Assembly (NCBI GenBank): GCA_031292355.1 | Contig: JARLHI010000048.1 | Coordinates: 558,001 to 622,000 of the forward strand | Reading direction: 5' to 3' | Source: Candidatus Obscuribacterales bacterium | Lineage (GTDB): Bacteria > Cyanobacteriota > Vampirovibrionia > Obscuribacterales > Obscuribacteraceae | Length of the DNA: 64,000 bases | In this document: positions 17,733-26,683 of the stretch, one piece after another | Layout: every line of letters starts with the position of its first letter | Numbering within the stretch: position 1 is the stretch's first letter | The notes under the pieces: model-generated | Database searches by the model: none | Seen by the model: the letters and a program-made list of their open reading frames with translations, nothing else | Told to the model about the DNA's origin: nothing | Program-made: the position numbers and the translations under genes

Positions 17733-19580
17733 ATGGCTGGAAAACTTATCACAGCTCTTGTAAACCGGGCGCGTAGCCTGTTTAGAGAAAAAACGCCGGT
17801 TACCATCGAAGATTACGAACAAGAGCATTTGCTCATTTATCACGGTTTAATCGGCTCGAGCCCGGACAATCAAAAAGCCTTTCGTGACGTGCGCTCAGAC
17901 ATTCAAAGCGCTGTTTCCAGTCATAGCTCCATTCAATTAGGAGTGGCTTTAAAGCTGCCACCGCTTTACTGGGAAGACAAATTACTGCAAATCTTCGGCG
18001 AATTCAACGACAAGGAAAGAGCAAACGCATTCGTCAGTCTTTTGCCTGCAACCGATAACACTGAATGGCCAAATCTCTATGAACCACTGGGACACCCTGA
18101 CTGGCGAGTGCGCGCAAATGCCGCGAGAATTCTGGCTTTTTACCAGGCTAATGACGCTCTTTCAGATCTAACGAAATCTCTCGATGATACCGCCACCAGT
18201 GGCAAGCCTGCTTTTGCTCATATTGCTCGCGCAATTGGCATAATTGGAGGCGAGCAAGCACGAATTGCCTTAACCAAGCATCTGAGCAGCGCAGAACCAT
18301 GGTTTAGGGTAGACGTCATGGCCGCTCTGGCGAACCTTCCGCTTGCCGAAATCAAACGGGATTTTATCGAAGCACTACTGACTATTAGTCCGCTGAGCGA
18401 TTACATCGCAGTTAGCGTTTCACGAAAAATGTCACCACAGCTTTTGTTACATTCTGACGAGAGAGACGTTCAAAAAGGAGCGTGTCAAATAGTCATCGGC
18501 TTGCTCGAAGCAGCACGTCAAACTTTCAATAGAGATTTGCTAAGCGAATTCGATTTCGCTGATTTTCCAGGGTCGGTGCAAAACATTCTGAACAACGATA
18601 TGAATGTGGCTTCTTTGAGAGCTGCTTCCGAAATTACAAACACATGGAAGTCGCTGAACGCAGACGATCTTGAGGCATTGGATTTAGTCGATCACAAAGA
18701 AAATATCGACAAAGTGATCGCAGCTTTCGAAAAGACTCTGGCATCTGAAGAAGCTCTCGCAGTGATTAAAAAAACTTTGAGCGATGAGAGCATTCAGAGC
18801 CTCCTTCAAAGCACCAATAATGCTGAAAAGAAAAACGATTTGCGGCATGCCATTAAATTAGCTGGGCAGCATCGTCTGGATGTAAGCGGTCCATTGCTGT
18901 CAATTCTTAGACAAACAACCAACCTGGCAACGCCTGCGTTAGACGAGGATTTAATAGCAGCGCTTGGTCAAATTGGTGACGAAAAAGCCTCACGACCTCT
19001 TGTTGATCTGGCCAAAGCTCTAGTAAATGTGTCCAGTCGCTGCTCAGCCATCAAAAGCGCCCAGCCGGTCGCCGAAGACGAGCCCGAACGAGCACGCCTT
19101 TACTGGCTCATTCTCAAAGCGCTGGGCAATTTAAACACTACTGAGAGTCGCGAGTTGCTGATAAATGCGTGTATGGATTTCGCTCCAGATAAAAGAGAGC
19201 AGGCACTGCTATCGCTATCTGCATTACACTCGAAATTTTCAACGGCTGATGTGACTTCTATCGTCACTATCATTGAAGAAGGGCTGCACGACCCTAGCCC
19301 CTCGGTGCGAATTGCGGCAATGGCTGCAGTAGCAGACTTTCCCGATCCACGTTTCATCGAGAAAATTCTGCGCTTGAGCGATTCAATCGAGGTATCGGTC
19401 AGCCGACAGGCTTTCAAAACCCTGAAAAAACTGCATCTAAAAGAACGCCAGAATCAGGACAAAAATAAAGACAGTGCGGTCGGAGAAGCTCTCAAAATCA
19501 AAATACAGAGTGAAAACGACCCCTTTAAACTAAAGAAGTTGAATGATTTCTTGCACACTCTTCCGCAAAACGGGGAATAA
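17733..19580 (+). CDS. HEAT-repeat protein, unknown role
   Basis: 615 residues, soluble and almost entirely helical. Repeats of the PBS-lyase/HEAT type are visible, for example LGHPDWRVRANAARILAFYQ, AIGIIGGEQARIALTKHLSS, ALGQIGDEKASRPLVDLAKA and DPSPSVRIAAMAAVADFPD. Such arrays are scaffolds for protein binding, and no enzymatic motif is present. The C-terminus is highly charged. The following membrane-protein gene begins 57 bases later on the same strand and may be co-transcribed. The start codon has GAGAG upstream. Confidence 0.75.
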   Translation: MAGKLITALVNRARSLFREKTPVTIEDYEQEHLLIYHGLIGSSPDNQKAFRDVRSDIQSAVSSHSSIQLGVALKLPPLYWEDKLLQIFGEFNDKERANAFVSLLPATDNTEWPNLYEPLGHPDWRVRANAARILAFYQANDALSDLTKSLDDTATSGKPAFAHIARAIGIIGGEQARIALTKHLSSAEPWFRVDVMAALANLPLAEIKRDFIEALLTISPLSDYIAVSVSRKMSPQLLLHSDERDVQKGACQIVIGLLEAARQTFNRDLLSEFDFADFPGSVQNILNNDMNVASLRAASEITNTWKSLNADDLEALDLVDHKENIDKVIAAFEKTLASEEALAVIKKTLSDESIQSLLQSTNNAEKKNDLRHAIKLAGQHRLDVSGPLLSILRQTTNLATPALDEDLIAALGQIGDEKASRPLVDLAKALVNVSSRCSAIKSAQPVAEDEPERARLYWLILKALGNLNTTESRELLINACMDFAPDKREQALLSLSALHSKFSTADVTSIVTIIEEGLHDPSPSVRIAAMAAVADFPDPRFIEKILRLSDSIEVSVSRQAFKTLKKLHLKERQNQDKNKDSAVGEALKIKIQSENDPFKLKKLNDFLHTLPQNGE

Positions 19581-19637
19581 GAAAGATGTCACGGCTACGG
19601 GCAATCTTAGCTCAGCCATAAAGCGAGGAGCAGGGAC

Positions 19638-20243
19638 TTGAACGCTAATTCTGAAGAAAGCAATCTGGCTGATGGAGCCAAAACTACTTTCCCTGAAGAA
19701 CCGCATATCATCGAAAATGCACCAAAAGTGCTAAATGATGTATTGCAGGAAGCCGATTTATCTACTCCTGAAGCCAAGAAAAAATATCGGCACCCGCTCT
19801 ATGTAGACGGTCTGCTGGCTCTTGGGCTGCTGGTTGCAGTCGGAGGATTCACAATCGGCGCTGTCAAAATCTATATCACGCACACCGCCAAAAATTACAT
19901 TTCACAGCGCCACTACTCTGAAGCCATTCCACTGCTAGCGGGGGCTCCACTTCCTGGCTGGTTTATGGTGGAAGGCGAAAACCCCGAAGAATTGCTAAAT
20001 GAAGCTCGTTATCTAGATGCCATGGACAAGCTGGACGCTAATAATAACGACGAATCGGCTATCAAAGAACTAGAAAAAATCAAACCGGGTTCGAGATTTC
20101 ATGCGATGGCGAATGACATTCTTACAGATCACGCCGTTCCTTCTAAAATGCAACTCAGTGGTGCAGCCGAACACGTAGCGACCCCCGCCGAAATCAAATC
20201 ACGAGACGACGAACCTTTGGTTCCTGCAGACAAAACCGAATAG
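19638..20243 (+). CDS. Single-pass membrane protein, unknown
   Basis: 201 residues from a TTG at 19638 with AGGAG 7 bases before it, which decides the start. The N-terminal 55 residues are polar and acidic. One membrane helix (LLALGLLVAVGGFTIGAVKI) follows, and then an outside domain of about 110 residues, helical, with YISQRHYSEAIPLLAGAP and LDAMDKLDANNNDESAIKEL, which look like degenerate TPR helices. The family is unknown. A good terminator follows immediately. Confidence 0.65.
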   Translation: MNANSEESNLADGAKTTFPEEPHIIENAPKVLNDVLQEADLSTPEAKKKYRHPLYVDGLLALGLLVAVGGFTIGAVKIYITHTAKNYISQRHYSEAIPLLAGAPLPGWFMVEGENPEELLNEARYLDAMDKLDANNNDESAIKELEKIKPGSRFHAMANDILTDHAVPSKMQLSGAAEHVATPAEIKSRDDEPLVPADKTE

Positions 20244-20250
20244 CAAGATA

Positions 20251-20285
20251 AAGCCTGCCACCACATACGGTAGCAGGCTTTTTCA
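20251..20285 (+). terminator. Intrinsic terminator
   Basis: AAGCCTGC pairs with GCAGGCTT (loop of 14 bases with further pairing CTACC/GGTGG possible), followed by TTTTTC. It lies 8 bases after the stop at 20243. The reverse strand has a weaker T run, so it may also serve gcvH from the other side. Confidence 0.85.
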
Positions 20286-20304
20286 ATTGATTCAGTTGAA
20301 CTAA

Positions 20305-20691
20305 TTATTCAACAACGAATTGCTTGTAAGCGTCTGCTGACATTGCAGCATCGAGATCTTTTGGATTGGTCAATTTGATTTTGAGCATCCAGCCTTTTTG
20401 GTAGCAGTCTTCATTGACAAGTTCAGGTTCGGCGGTCAATTTGTCGTTGACAGCAACAACTTCACCGGCAACTGGCATAAACAAGTCAGAAACCGATTTA
20501 ACAGACTCAATGACGCCAAATTTCTGTTCGTTTTCAAATTTCGTGCCGACAGCAGGGAGTTCAACGTAGGTGACATCACCTAATTGATCGGCTGCAAAGG
20601 AGGTGATACCAACGGTAACAACGCCGCCTTCTTCAGTACGCACATATTCATGCGACTTGACGTATTTTAAGTCCGCTGGATAAGTAAGCAT
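20305..20691 (-). CDS. gcvH: Glycine cleavage system H protein
   Basis: 128 residues from ATG 20691, preceded by GAGGAG at 6-base spacing. The frame is open further upstream, but this start gives the standard family length. GcvH carries the lipoyl arm that moves the aminomethyl group between the P, T and L proteins of glycine cleavage. The lipoylation site is Lys65 in IESVKSVSDLF, and the preceding VTYVELPAVGTKF is typical. gcvT lies about 4.5 kb away in the window, and gcvP is not present here. Confidence 0.96.
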   Translation of the reverse strand: MLTYPADLKYVKSHEYVRTEEGGVVTVGITSFAADQLGDVTYVELPAVGTKFENEQKFGVIESVKSVSDLFMPVAGEVVAVNDKLTAEPELVNEDCYQKGWMLKIKLTNPKDLDAAMSADAYKQFVVE

Positions 20692-20978
20692 TTGCGTCTC
20701 CTCAAACCAAGTAAAGCTATGTGATTTTAGCAAGGTTGGCCCGCCTAGAGATATGCAAGCGCAAATTTCATTATTTCAACGGACCAACGATAGGCCCGCT
20801 GCGGCTTAACAGGACTGAGCAAAACAGGAAGGCGTTAACATATCGTTCACAAGCAGAAAGAGGTAGCCCTAACGCGGGCGGAATCCAAGAGGACAAATCG
20901 TGAAGTCAAGGAAGGAAGGTATGCTGTTGAAGTATCTGATCCGCGGGCAGTAAAGTAAATGACATCTCCAAAGAAAAT

Positions 20979-21872
20979 ATGCATCTCACTCAAGTAACAA
21001 CTCCCGACAGGACTTATCGTTTGCGCGGCTTTGCGATGTTTCGCTTCGCCTTCAATTGGCTCGCGGTGAGTTTATTGATTTTTGGTGCTGTTAACTGTGT
21101 CGTTTTTGGAGTGCCACCGAGCATCGCTTTGTTTGGGCGAACGTACTTTTTCGCAAGGCTAACGTTGCTGCTTATGATTGGCATTTGGTACACCTGGCCT
21201 ATGGTTTGGAATATCGATACTAACAATGATGGTTTAACTTTTCGCACGTTATTTCAAAAACGCTTCATGTCGTGGAACAAGCTCACCGATGTCGAATATC
21301 AACGCCTGGGCTACGAGACCGTTTATGTTGTACATTGTAGTGACCAACGAAGCATCAGATTTCCAGCTGGGCTAAACGAACAAGACGAACTCCTTTCGAT
21401 TATCAAACAGCATGTTCCAGACAAACTTTTGACAATAGGAAGGGAATGCCGTCAGGGTAGAATCGCTAAGTTTCGTCAGGGGTTTTTCTTGGTTTGGTCA
21501 TGCGGTGCCACTGCCGGCGGAGTTATTGTATTGGTGGCTGGATTGGTTAAACTCGTGAGCGGTGATCTGCGTGGTGTTTTTGAGGTTGCACTCGCGATGC
21601 TATTCCTAGTTTTGGGAATTGCTATCGGCACCACGACAACATTGCGCGCCAAGACTGTACGAATTACAGAGCGTGGGCTGCTTGTGAAAACGTGGCTGTC
21701 TGAATTCGAGGTTGCATGGCAAGACATAAAAACCGTACGACGATTTCCATTCGGCAGTACAATGATAGTCTCTTCTCCAACTTGTTGGTTTATCTTGGGT
21801 GTGGAGCTTAATCGCTTTGATGAACTAAGCAACTTTGTTGTAAACAATACCAAGCTAATCAATAAGCGATGA
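20979..21872 (+). CDS. Membrane protein with two PH-like segments, unknown
   Basis: 297 residues with two membrane-hairpin regions (about residues 24-70 and 160-215). Each is followed by a beta-rich segment of the same kind: DTNNDGLTFRTLFQKRFMSW...LTDVEYQ and TVRITERGLLVKTWLSEFEVAWQDIKTV. The pattern strand, G-L, strand, W-x-x-I/L-x-x-V is that of bacterial PH-like (bPH) domains, so the gene looks like a tandem duplication of hairpin plus PH domain. The function is unknown. It overlaps nothing and ends 11 bases before a convergent protease gene. Confidence 0.6.
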   Translation: MHLTQVTTPDRTYRLRGFAMFRFAFNWLAVSLLIFGAVNCVVFGVPPSIALFGRTYFFARLTLLLMIGIWYTWPMVWNIDTNNDGLTFRTLFQKRFMSWNKLTDVEYQRLGYETVYVVHCSDQRSIRFPAGLNEQDELLSIIKQHVPDKLLTIGRECRQGRIAKFRQGFFLVWSCGATAGGVIVLVAGLVKLVSGDLRGVFEVALAMLFLVLGIAIGTTTTLRAKTVRITERGLLVKTWLSEFEVAWQDIKTVRRFPFGSTMIVSSPTCWFILGVELNRFDELSNFVVNNTKLINKR

Positions 21873-21883
21873 TTGACCAGTGA

Positions 21884-23227
21884 TCATACTTTTTTGAATC
21901 GCTCTGGCTTGAGCAGCAAATCGATTACGTCTTGAATCTTTTCGCCGATCACAAATGCTCGTTGATCTCCACCAGCAATGGTGCCTTCCACTGGTCTGAA
22001 AGTCTTCGTCAACACTGCATATACAGCCCCATCTTTGTCGAAAATCGGTCCACCAGAATTACCAGTCATTGCAGAGTCAAGTCTAAAAAGAGGGTGAATA
22101 CCGGTCAAAACATTTGTATTGACGTCGTAATCGCCGGCATTGGAGCCAATAGAACTATATAAGCCGTGCAAGCCCTGAGGATGACCAACAGTGGCAACTC
22201 GTGAGTTTTTCATCACAGTACCAAGGTTCATTTCAGCAGCGGGAAATTTCAAACCACGAGGCACATTTCGTAATTGCAATATCGCCATGTCGTGTTCCAT
22301 ATCGAACTTCTTTGCCAATACTCTAGCCAGGAAAGTTCCATGCACAGTAGTTACTTCAAGTCGCATTCTTTCAGGTACCACATGACCTGCTGTCGCGATT
22401 ATCCCGTCACTGTGGATGATGGCACCACTTCCGACGAAACCATTGCCTCCTGCAAAAAAGCCTCTTTCTTTAGCTACAATCTGTACTACGGAATCAACGG
22501 CTTTGAAGTAGGGTCTGGAGCTAGGTAAAGGCTCGTATTCTACGACCCCCACGCCGTTTTCCTTATTGCCATACAAGGACAGATCACGGTCTGTGCTTTT
22601 TGACATGAACACTTGTTTTTCAGGCATCCGAAAACGAGGATGCAAAATGGTAATCGTATGATTATCCAATCGAGGGTTCTCGAGCCCCCATCGGGAACCG
22701 ACAATTCCATCAAAATTGCGGCGGTACAATCCAGGTAACTCTCTCGTTTTCATTGGACCATCGGGAATGTTGGTAATTAAATCGGGCAGGGTTACGCCGC
22801 GAGGCAATGTGAAGCCACCCTTGAACAGTGGCAATTCTCCTGTGGTCTCGGGTCTCAGAACAAACGGCGCTTTAACTTGACTGTCAATATTTGCTGAGGT
22901 CTCTTGCAGCGTACCGAATATGCTTCGGCTGCCCGTCCTTAATCCTTCAAACGCTGATTTACTTTCGCTACTAGCAGACGGAAGGAAACCCAGATGCAGG
23001 TCTTCCAATAGCTTGCCACTCTTTACGAGATTGATATGCAAAACCTTGCCAGCAATCAATACAGCGCCTGCTACCACAACGCCCAACGCCTTTTCGCGCA
23101 TTTCTTTGTCCGTGGTCAGGAAGTGAACTTCCGCTTGCAATTGTTCTCTGGCACTCAGATACCCGTGCGCAGTCGAGCCCTTTGCACTATCTGCGGAATA
23201 TTCTGGCTTGTCGGCCGAATTCAGCAT
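21884..23227 (-). CDS. HtrA-like trypsin-type serine protease with a long N-terminal region
   Basis: About 447 residues from ATG 23227, chosen because GGGAG lies 6 bases upstream; the frame is open back to a TTG at 23260. The chymotrypsin-fold domain is in the C-terminal half: GSGAIIHSDGIIATAGHVV (His), EHDMAILQL (Asp) and SAMTGNSGGPIFD (Ser) give a complete triad. There is no PDZ domain after it. The first 230 residues contain one hydrophobic stretch (GVVVAGAVLIAGKVLHINLV, about 50-70) and otherwise unrecognised sequence. No classical signal peptide is seen, so its location is unclear. Confidence 0.8.
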   Translation of the reverse strand: MLNSADKPEYSADSAKGSTAHGYLSAREQLQAEVHFLTTDKEMREKALGVVVAGAVLIAGKVLHINLVKSGKLLEDLHLGFLPSASSESKSAFEGLRTGSRSIFGTLQETSANIDSQVKAPFVLRPETTGELPLFKGGFTLPRGVTLPDLITNIPDGPMKTRELPGLYRRNFDGIVGSRWGLENPRLDNHTITILHPRFRMPEKQVFMSKSTDRDLSLYGNKENGVGVVEYEPLPSSRPYFKAVDSVVQIVAKERGFFAGGNGFVGSGAIIHSDGIIATAGHVVPERMRLEVTTVHGTFLARVLAKKFDMEHDMAILQLRNVPRGLKFPAAEMNLGTVMKNSRVATVGHPQGLHGLYSSIGSNAGDYDVNTNVLTGIHPLFRLDSAMTGNSGGPIFDKDGAVYAVLTKTFRPVEGTIAGGDQRAFVIGEKIQDVIDLLLKPERFKKV

Positions 23228-23564
23228 CTCTAACTCCCATTCTTCAATGAGATTAGTCAACTGATGGGCTGTTGACTATGTTGAAAATACTAATATGAGC
23301 AGTAAACGGGTGGCATCACCCTCAAAACGCTCGGCGTCTATCTACTTCAGGCACAAAGCAATGTATCAGAACGCTAGCCGGAGAGTACGGACTGGACCAT
23401 AATCGTTAAAAAGGCGGGCTCGGACTGATCTCTATGGAACTCTGGGAGCAATAAAGATGCTAGTTAGAAAGCGAAATTATCATCAGTAGACGCCAAACTA
23501 GAAAAAATACAAGCAGAAGGCTTAGTATTATCGTCTCAGGGTGCTTACGGAGTGAAATTGGGAA
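23228..23564. other. Intergenic region between divergent protease and channel genes
   Basis: These 337 bases hold no gene that I can support. Promoters for both divergent genes must be here or just inside it, but no clear -35/-10 pair was recognised. Confidence 0.4.
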
Positions 23565-24692
23565 ATGGTTCAGCGGCGTGTCCTGTTGTGGATGCTTTTC
23601 CTTTTTTTGGCGCTGTCGTCCAAACCGCTTTCCGCTGCCCCACAACCCGAAATCGATAGCCATCAGGCGGCGAAAAAGCTAGTCGTAGCAGTCATGCATG
23701 CGCCCCCATTCTCCATGCAGGATGAGGACGGAGCCTGGACAGGCATTACCGTAGATTTGTGGAAACAGATCGCCGAGGACCTTGATCTCAAATATGAATT
23801 CAAGAAAGTGGACCTGAAAGGTCTTTTGGTTGGTCTGGAAGATGGCACGCTGGATGTGGGGGCTACCGGACTGGGCATCACCGCCACCAGAGAGGAAAAG
23901 TTCGATTTCAGTACACCATATTTGGTGGCTAACGAAGCTATCGCCGTGAATGCCGATCAGCAACCGAACCTAATCCAACTTTTCCGCAGAGCCTTTTTTA
24001 ACTGGAGCCTGTTGACGCTCTTCCTTTTCATCGTTCTCATCATGGTCGGCGGCGGCGCAATCTTGTGGCTGCTGGAGCGCAAGGGCAACTCTGACCACTA
24101 TGGTGGCAAGAGCAAGATAGCGTTTGGCAGAAGTGTGTTCTGGTCGATAGTAGTGCTGACAGGACATGATCTGCCGCACTCGATTGGCTGGAGCGCAGAA
24201 TCACCCACTACTTCCGTAGCCCGAGTATTCGGCATGATCTGGATGGCCGTCGGCGTCTTGCTCGTCTCACTCTTTACAGCCACAGCCGCTTCCCAACTCA
24301 CATCAAAGCAGTTGCAAGGGCTGGTGAACGACCCCCAGGATTTGCGCCATGTCAAGGTTGGCACCGTCGTCAATTCAGTCGGCCAGGAGTTTCTGGACAA
24401 AGGACACTTTAAATACAACCTCTATTCTCCTGGTCCGGTCGAGTTACTCAAGGGTCTGTCGGAACATCAAATCGAGGCCGCAGTCTATAACGGTCCGATC
24501 ATGTCGTACTACGCTAAAACGGCGTTTGTGAACAAGATTGTTGTACTGCGTTTTTCACTGCGTCAAGACTTCATGGCCATCCCATTGCCACCAGGAAGCG
24601 CTCTGCGCAAGCCAATCAATCGGGCTCTCCTAAAAGTAGTGGACACAAAGAAGTGGCAAACAACACTGGCAAGCTACTTGGGCAACGAGTGA
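23565..24692 (+). CDS. Ionotropic glutamate-receptor-like channel (substrate-binding domain split by a pore)
   Basis: 375 residues. A signal peptide runs to about residue 25. The first lobe of a type 3 periplasmic amino-acid-binding domain covers about 36-137, including ITATREEKFDFSTPYL, whose Arg normally holds the ligand carboxylate. Then come a membrane helix (147-170), a re-entrant segment (FGRSVFWSIVVLTGHDLPHS, about 188-206) and a second helix (219-240). The second binding lobe covers 250-373. This is the topology of prokaryotic GluR0-type receptors. The potassium filter (TVGYGD) is absent: LTGHDLPH stands in its place and the loop after it is longer. The ligand and ion are unknown. Confidence 0.85.
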   Translation: MVQRRVLLWMLFLFLALSSKPLSAAPQPEIDSHQAAKKLVVAVMHAPPFSMQDEDGAWTGITVDLWKQIAEDLDLKYEFKKVDLKGLLVGLEDGTLDVGATGLGITATREEKFDFSTPYLVANEAIAVNADQQPNLIQLFRRAFFNWSLLTLFLFIVLIMVGGGAILWLLERKGNSDHYGGKSKIAFGRSVFWSIVVLTGHDLPHSIGWSAESPTTSVARVFGMIWMAVGVLLVSLFTATAASQLTSKQLQGLVNDPQDLRHVKVGTVVNSVGQEFLDKGHFKYNLYSPGPVELLKGLSEHQIEAAVYNGPIMSYYAKTAFVNKIVVLRFSLRQDFMAIPLPPGSALRKPINRALLKVVDTKKWQTTLASYLGNE

Positions 24693-24725
24693 GCTTCAAT
24701 CGCTTAGACTTGCAAGGTGAAGAAT

Positions 24726-25043
24726 ATGACACCAGAAGAATTCGTTAATTGCTGCGCAAGGGAAAAAGATGATCTATTGAGCACATACATAGATCCTACT
24801 TCAGAGTCTATGGTAACGAAAAAAATCGCGACACTCGGCTTAAATGCGCATCAGATTGAAACTCTGAATAACATTCTGGACACAGCTCTCACAGACGCAT
24901 TCTACACATTACTGCTTGCGCTCGACGGTGCGGCTTCAATTGGGGGCGAACAACAGTTGTACAAGTTGTTTGATAAAGACGGCCATGAGTTGACTGGCGC
25001 ATTGGAGCCGTTGGCGTATGAGCGCTTTCATAACGTGACCTGA
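24726..25043 (+). CDS. Conserved-looking small soluble protein, unknown
   Basis: 105 residues from ATG 24726, with AAGGTG at 6-base spacing; the in-frame GTG at 24717 lies inside that SD and is rejected. The protein is helical and acidic, with the dense segment LTDAFYTLLLALDGAASIGG followed by QLYKLFDKDGHELTG and a final AYERFH. The second half looks like a compact family domain, possibly an immunity-type or regulatory protein, but I cannot name it. It lies 33 bases after the channel gene on the same strand and may be co-expressed with it. Confidence 0.6.
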   Translation: MTPEEFVNCCAREKDDLLSTYIDPTSESMVTKKIATLGLNAHQIETLNNILDTALTDAFYTLLLALDGAASIGGEQQLYKLFDKDGHELTGALEPLAYERFHNVT

Positions 25044-25053
25044 ATTTGAACAA

Positions 25054-26160
25054 CTACTTTTTTCGTTTATAAAAAGGGCGCGGAATGACAGTTGCGTTGA
25101 CGAACGAATCGCGAATGGCAATTTGCAATTCGGTGCCGACTTTTGCAAATTTAGGATCAACAAAAGCGAAAGCAATGGGGAAGCCGACGAAAATTCCCTG
25201 CGAACCGCTTGTCACCGCACCGACAGTGTCACCCCCAGAATGCACCGTATATCCTTGTCTTGGCAATGCTTTGCCTTCAGCTTTTAAGCAAACGCATTGT
25301 TTGGGCAAGCCTTTTTCTTTTTGCGCGCGCATAGCGTCGCGTCCTGAGAACGAGCCTTTATCGAGCTTTACGCTCCAGCCAAGACCGGCTTCGATAGGGC
25401 TGGTCTCGTCGTCTAATTCGTGTCCATAAAGAGGCAAACCGGCTTCTAGACGCAAAGTGTCACGCGCGCCAAGCCCGCAAGGCTCGATGCCGTACTTTTT
25501 GCCTTCCATCAGAATAATCGTCCAGGCGCGAACGAGGTTTGCGTTGGAGACGAAGATTTCGAGACCGTCTTCGCCGGTGTAACCAGTGCGACCAAAGCTC
25601 ACTTCCATGCCATCAATGACGCCCGTGCCATAACTAAAACTTGGCATGGGCTCTAGATCTCGGCCAATCAGCTCGCTCATCAATTTGATGGCTAGTGGTC
25701 CTTGCAAGGCAAGTAACCCGGTTTGGTCAGAAATATCCAACATGTCGACATTGACGTAAGAGCCGACGTGCTGCTTGAGCCATTGCCAGTCTTTTTCGAT
25801 ATTCGAAGCATTGACGACGAGAAGATAATCTTCAGTGCGTCTGTAAACGATTAAATCGTCAACGGTGGAGCCGTTTTGACGGACAAATTGAGTGTAGAGA
25901 GCGCTATTTGGCTCGGTCAATTTGTCAAGGTCATTAGCCACCATAAATTGAATGAAATCTTTGGCGCCAGCGCCACGCACGATAAACTCGCCCATGTGTG
26001 AAACATCGAAGATGCCGACTTTGTTTCTTACTGCCAGGTGTTCAGTCACAATCGATTTGTATTGCACAGGCATATTCCAGCCGGCAAAATCGACCATTCG
26101 AGCTGCAAGACCGCGATGAGCGGCTGCAAGGGGCGTTTCTTTCAGAATAGACGTCGTCAT
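25054..26160 (-). CDS. gcvT: Glycine cleavage system aminomethyltransferase (T protein)
   Basis: 368 residues from ATG 26160. The frame is open upstream to 26286, but the family begins at the LKETPLAAAHRGLAARMVDF block. GcvT transfers the methylene group from the H-protein lipoyl arm to tetrahydrofolate and releases ammonia. Diagnostic segments are FAGWNMPVQY, VGIFDVSHMGEF, SFGRTGYTGEDGLEIF (folate site region) and RDTLRLEAGLPLYGHELDDE. The C-terminal barrel ends in VIPRPFYKRKK. gcvH is at 20.3 kb, and no glycine riboswitch was recognised upstream. Confidence 0.97.
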   Translation of the reverse strand: MTTSILKETPLAAAHRGLAARMVDFAGWNMPVQYKSIVTEHLAVRNKVGIFDVSHMGEFIVRGAGAKDFIQFMVANDLDKLTEPNSALYTQFVRQNGSTVDDLIVYRRTEDYLLVVNASNIEKDWQWLKQHVGSYVNVDMLDISDQTGLLALQGPLAIKLMSELIGRDLEPMPSFSYGTGVIDGMEVSFGRTGYTGEDGLEIFVSNANLVRAWTIILMEGKKYGIEPCGLGARDTLRLEAGLPLYGHELDDETSPIEAGLGWSVKLDKGSFSGRDAMRAQKEKGLPKQCVCLKAEGKALPRQGYTVHSGGDTVGAVTSGSQGIFVGFPIAFAFVDPKFAKVGTELQIAIRDSFVNATVIPRPFYKRKK

Positions 26161-26348
26161 GAAATTAGCTCCGACTGGGCTTGTGGGGTTTTCAGGGGCT
26201 CTTTTGGCGCAAAACAATAGCCTAACGCGAATCTGTTCGGCATCCTCTCTTTGACAACGTTCAAATAATCTTTTAAATCCAGACAAAACCTTGACAAAAT
26301 ATCTGAAATTTTTGTCCCGAGCATGACGATGTCAGACGTATAACCACA

Positions 26349-26615
26349 GTGTCAGCAGTTAGCGGAGATAATTTAAGATCTATGCAAAGTCACTCGGAAA
26401 GCACCAATACGTCAACTGTGAATAACAAAGAAAATCAGACTTCGCCATCAACACATACCTGGCTCCATGGCGACGAAACTGAACAAGTGCTTTCCAAATT
26501 GCCCGAACTGGAGCAAAGAATCGTTCATTCCTTTTTGAATCAACTGGCAGACAAAGAAAAGATCAAAACACCGATGTCATGCCATAAATTTTTCGACCCG
26601 ATGGCAGGGCCATAA
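26349..26615 (+). CDS. Small polar protein, unknown
   Basis: 88 residues from GTG 26349 (or 77 from ATG 26382). The first half is Ser/Thr/Asn-rich and probably disordered. The second half is a short helix (LPELEQRIVHSFLNQLADKE) and ends in a Pro/Cys/His-containing tail. There is no family resemblance. It precedes the aspartate kinase gene by about 70 bases on the same strand and might be its leader gene. Existence as a protein is uncertain. Confidence 0.4.
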   Translation: MSAVSGDNLRSMQSHSESTNTSTVNNKENQTSPSTHTWLHGDETEQVLSKLPELEQRIVHSFLNQLADKEKIKTPMSCHKFFDPMAGP

Positions 26616-26683
26616 GGCAGCCATTTTCTGGCTGAAATCCACAGCAGCCCTTTAAGGGTCCTTTTATAAATAAGGTGACATTA

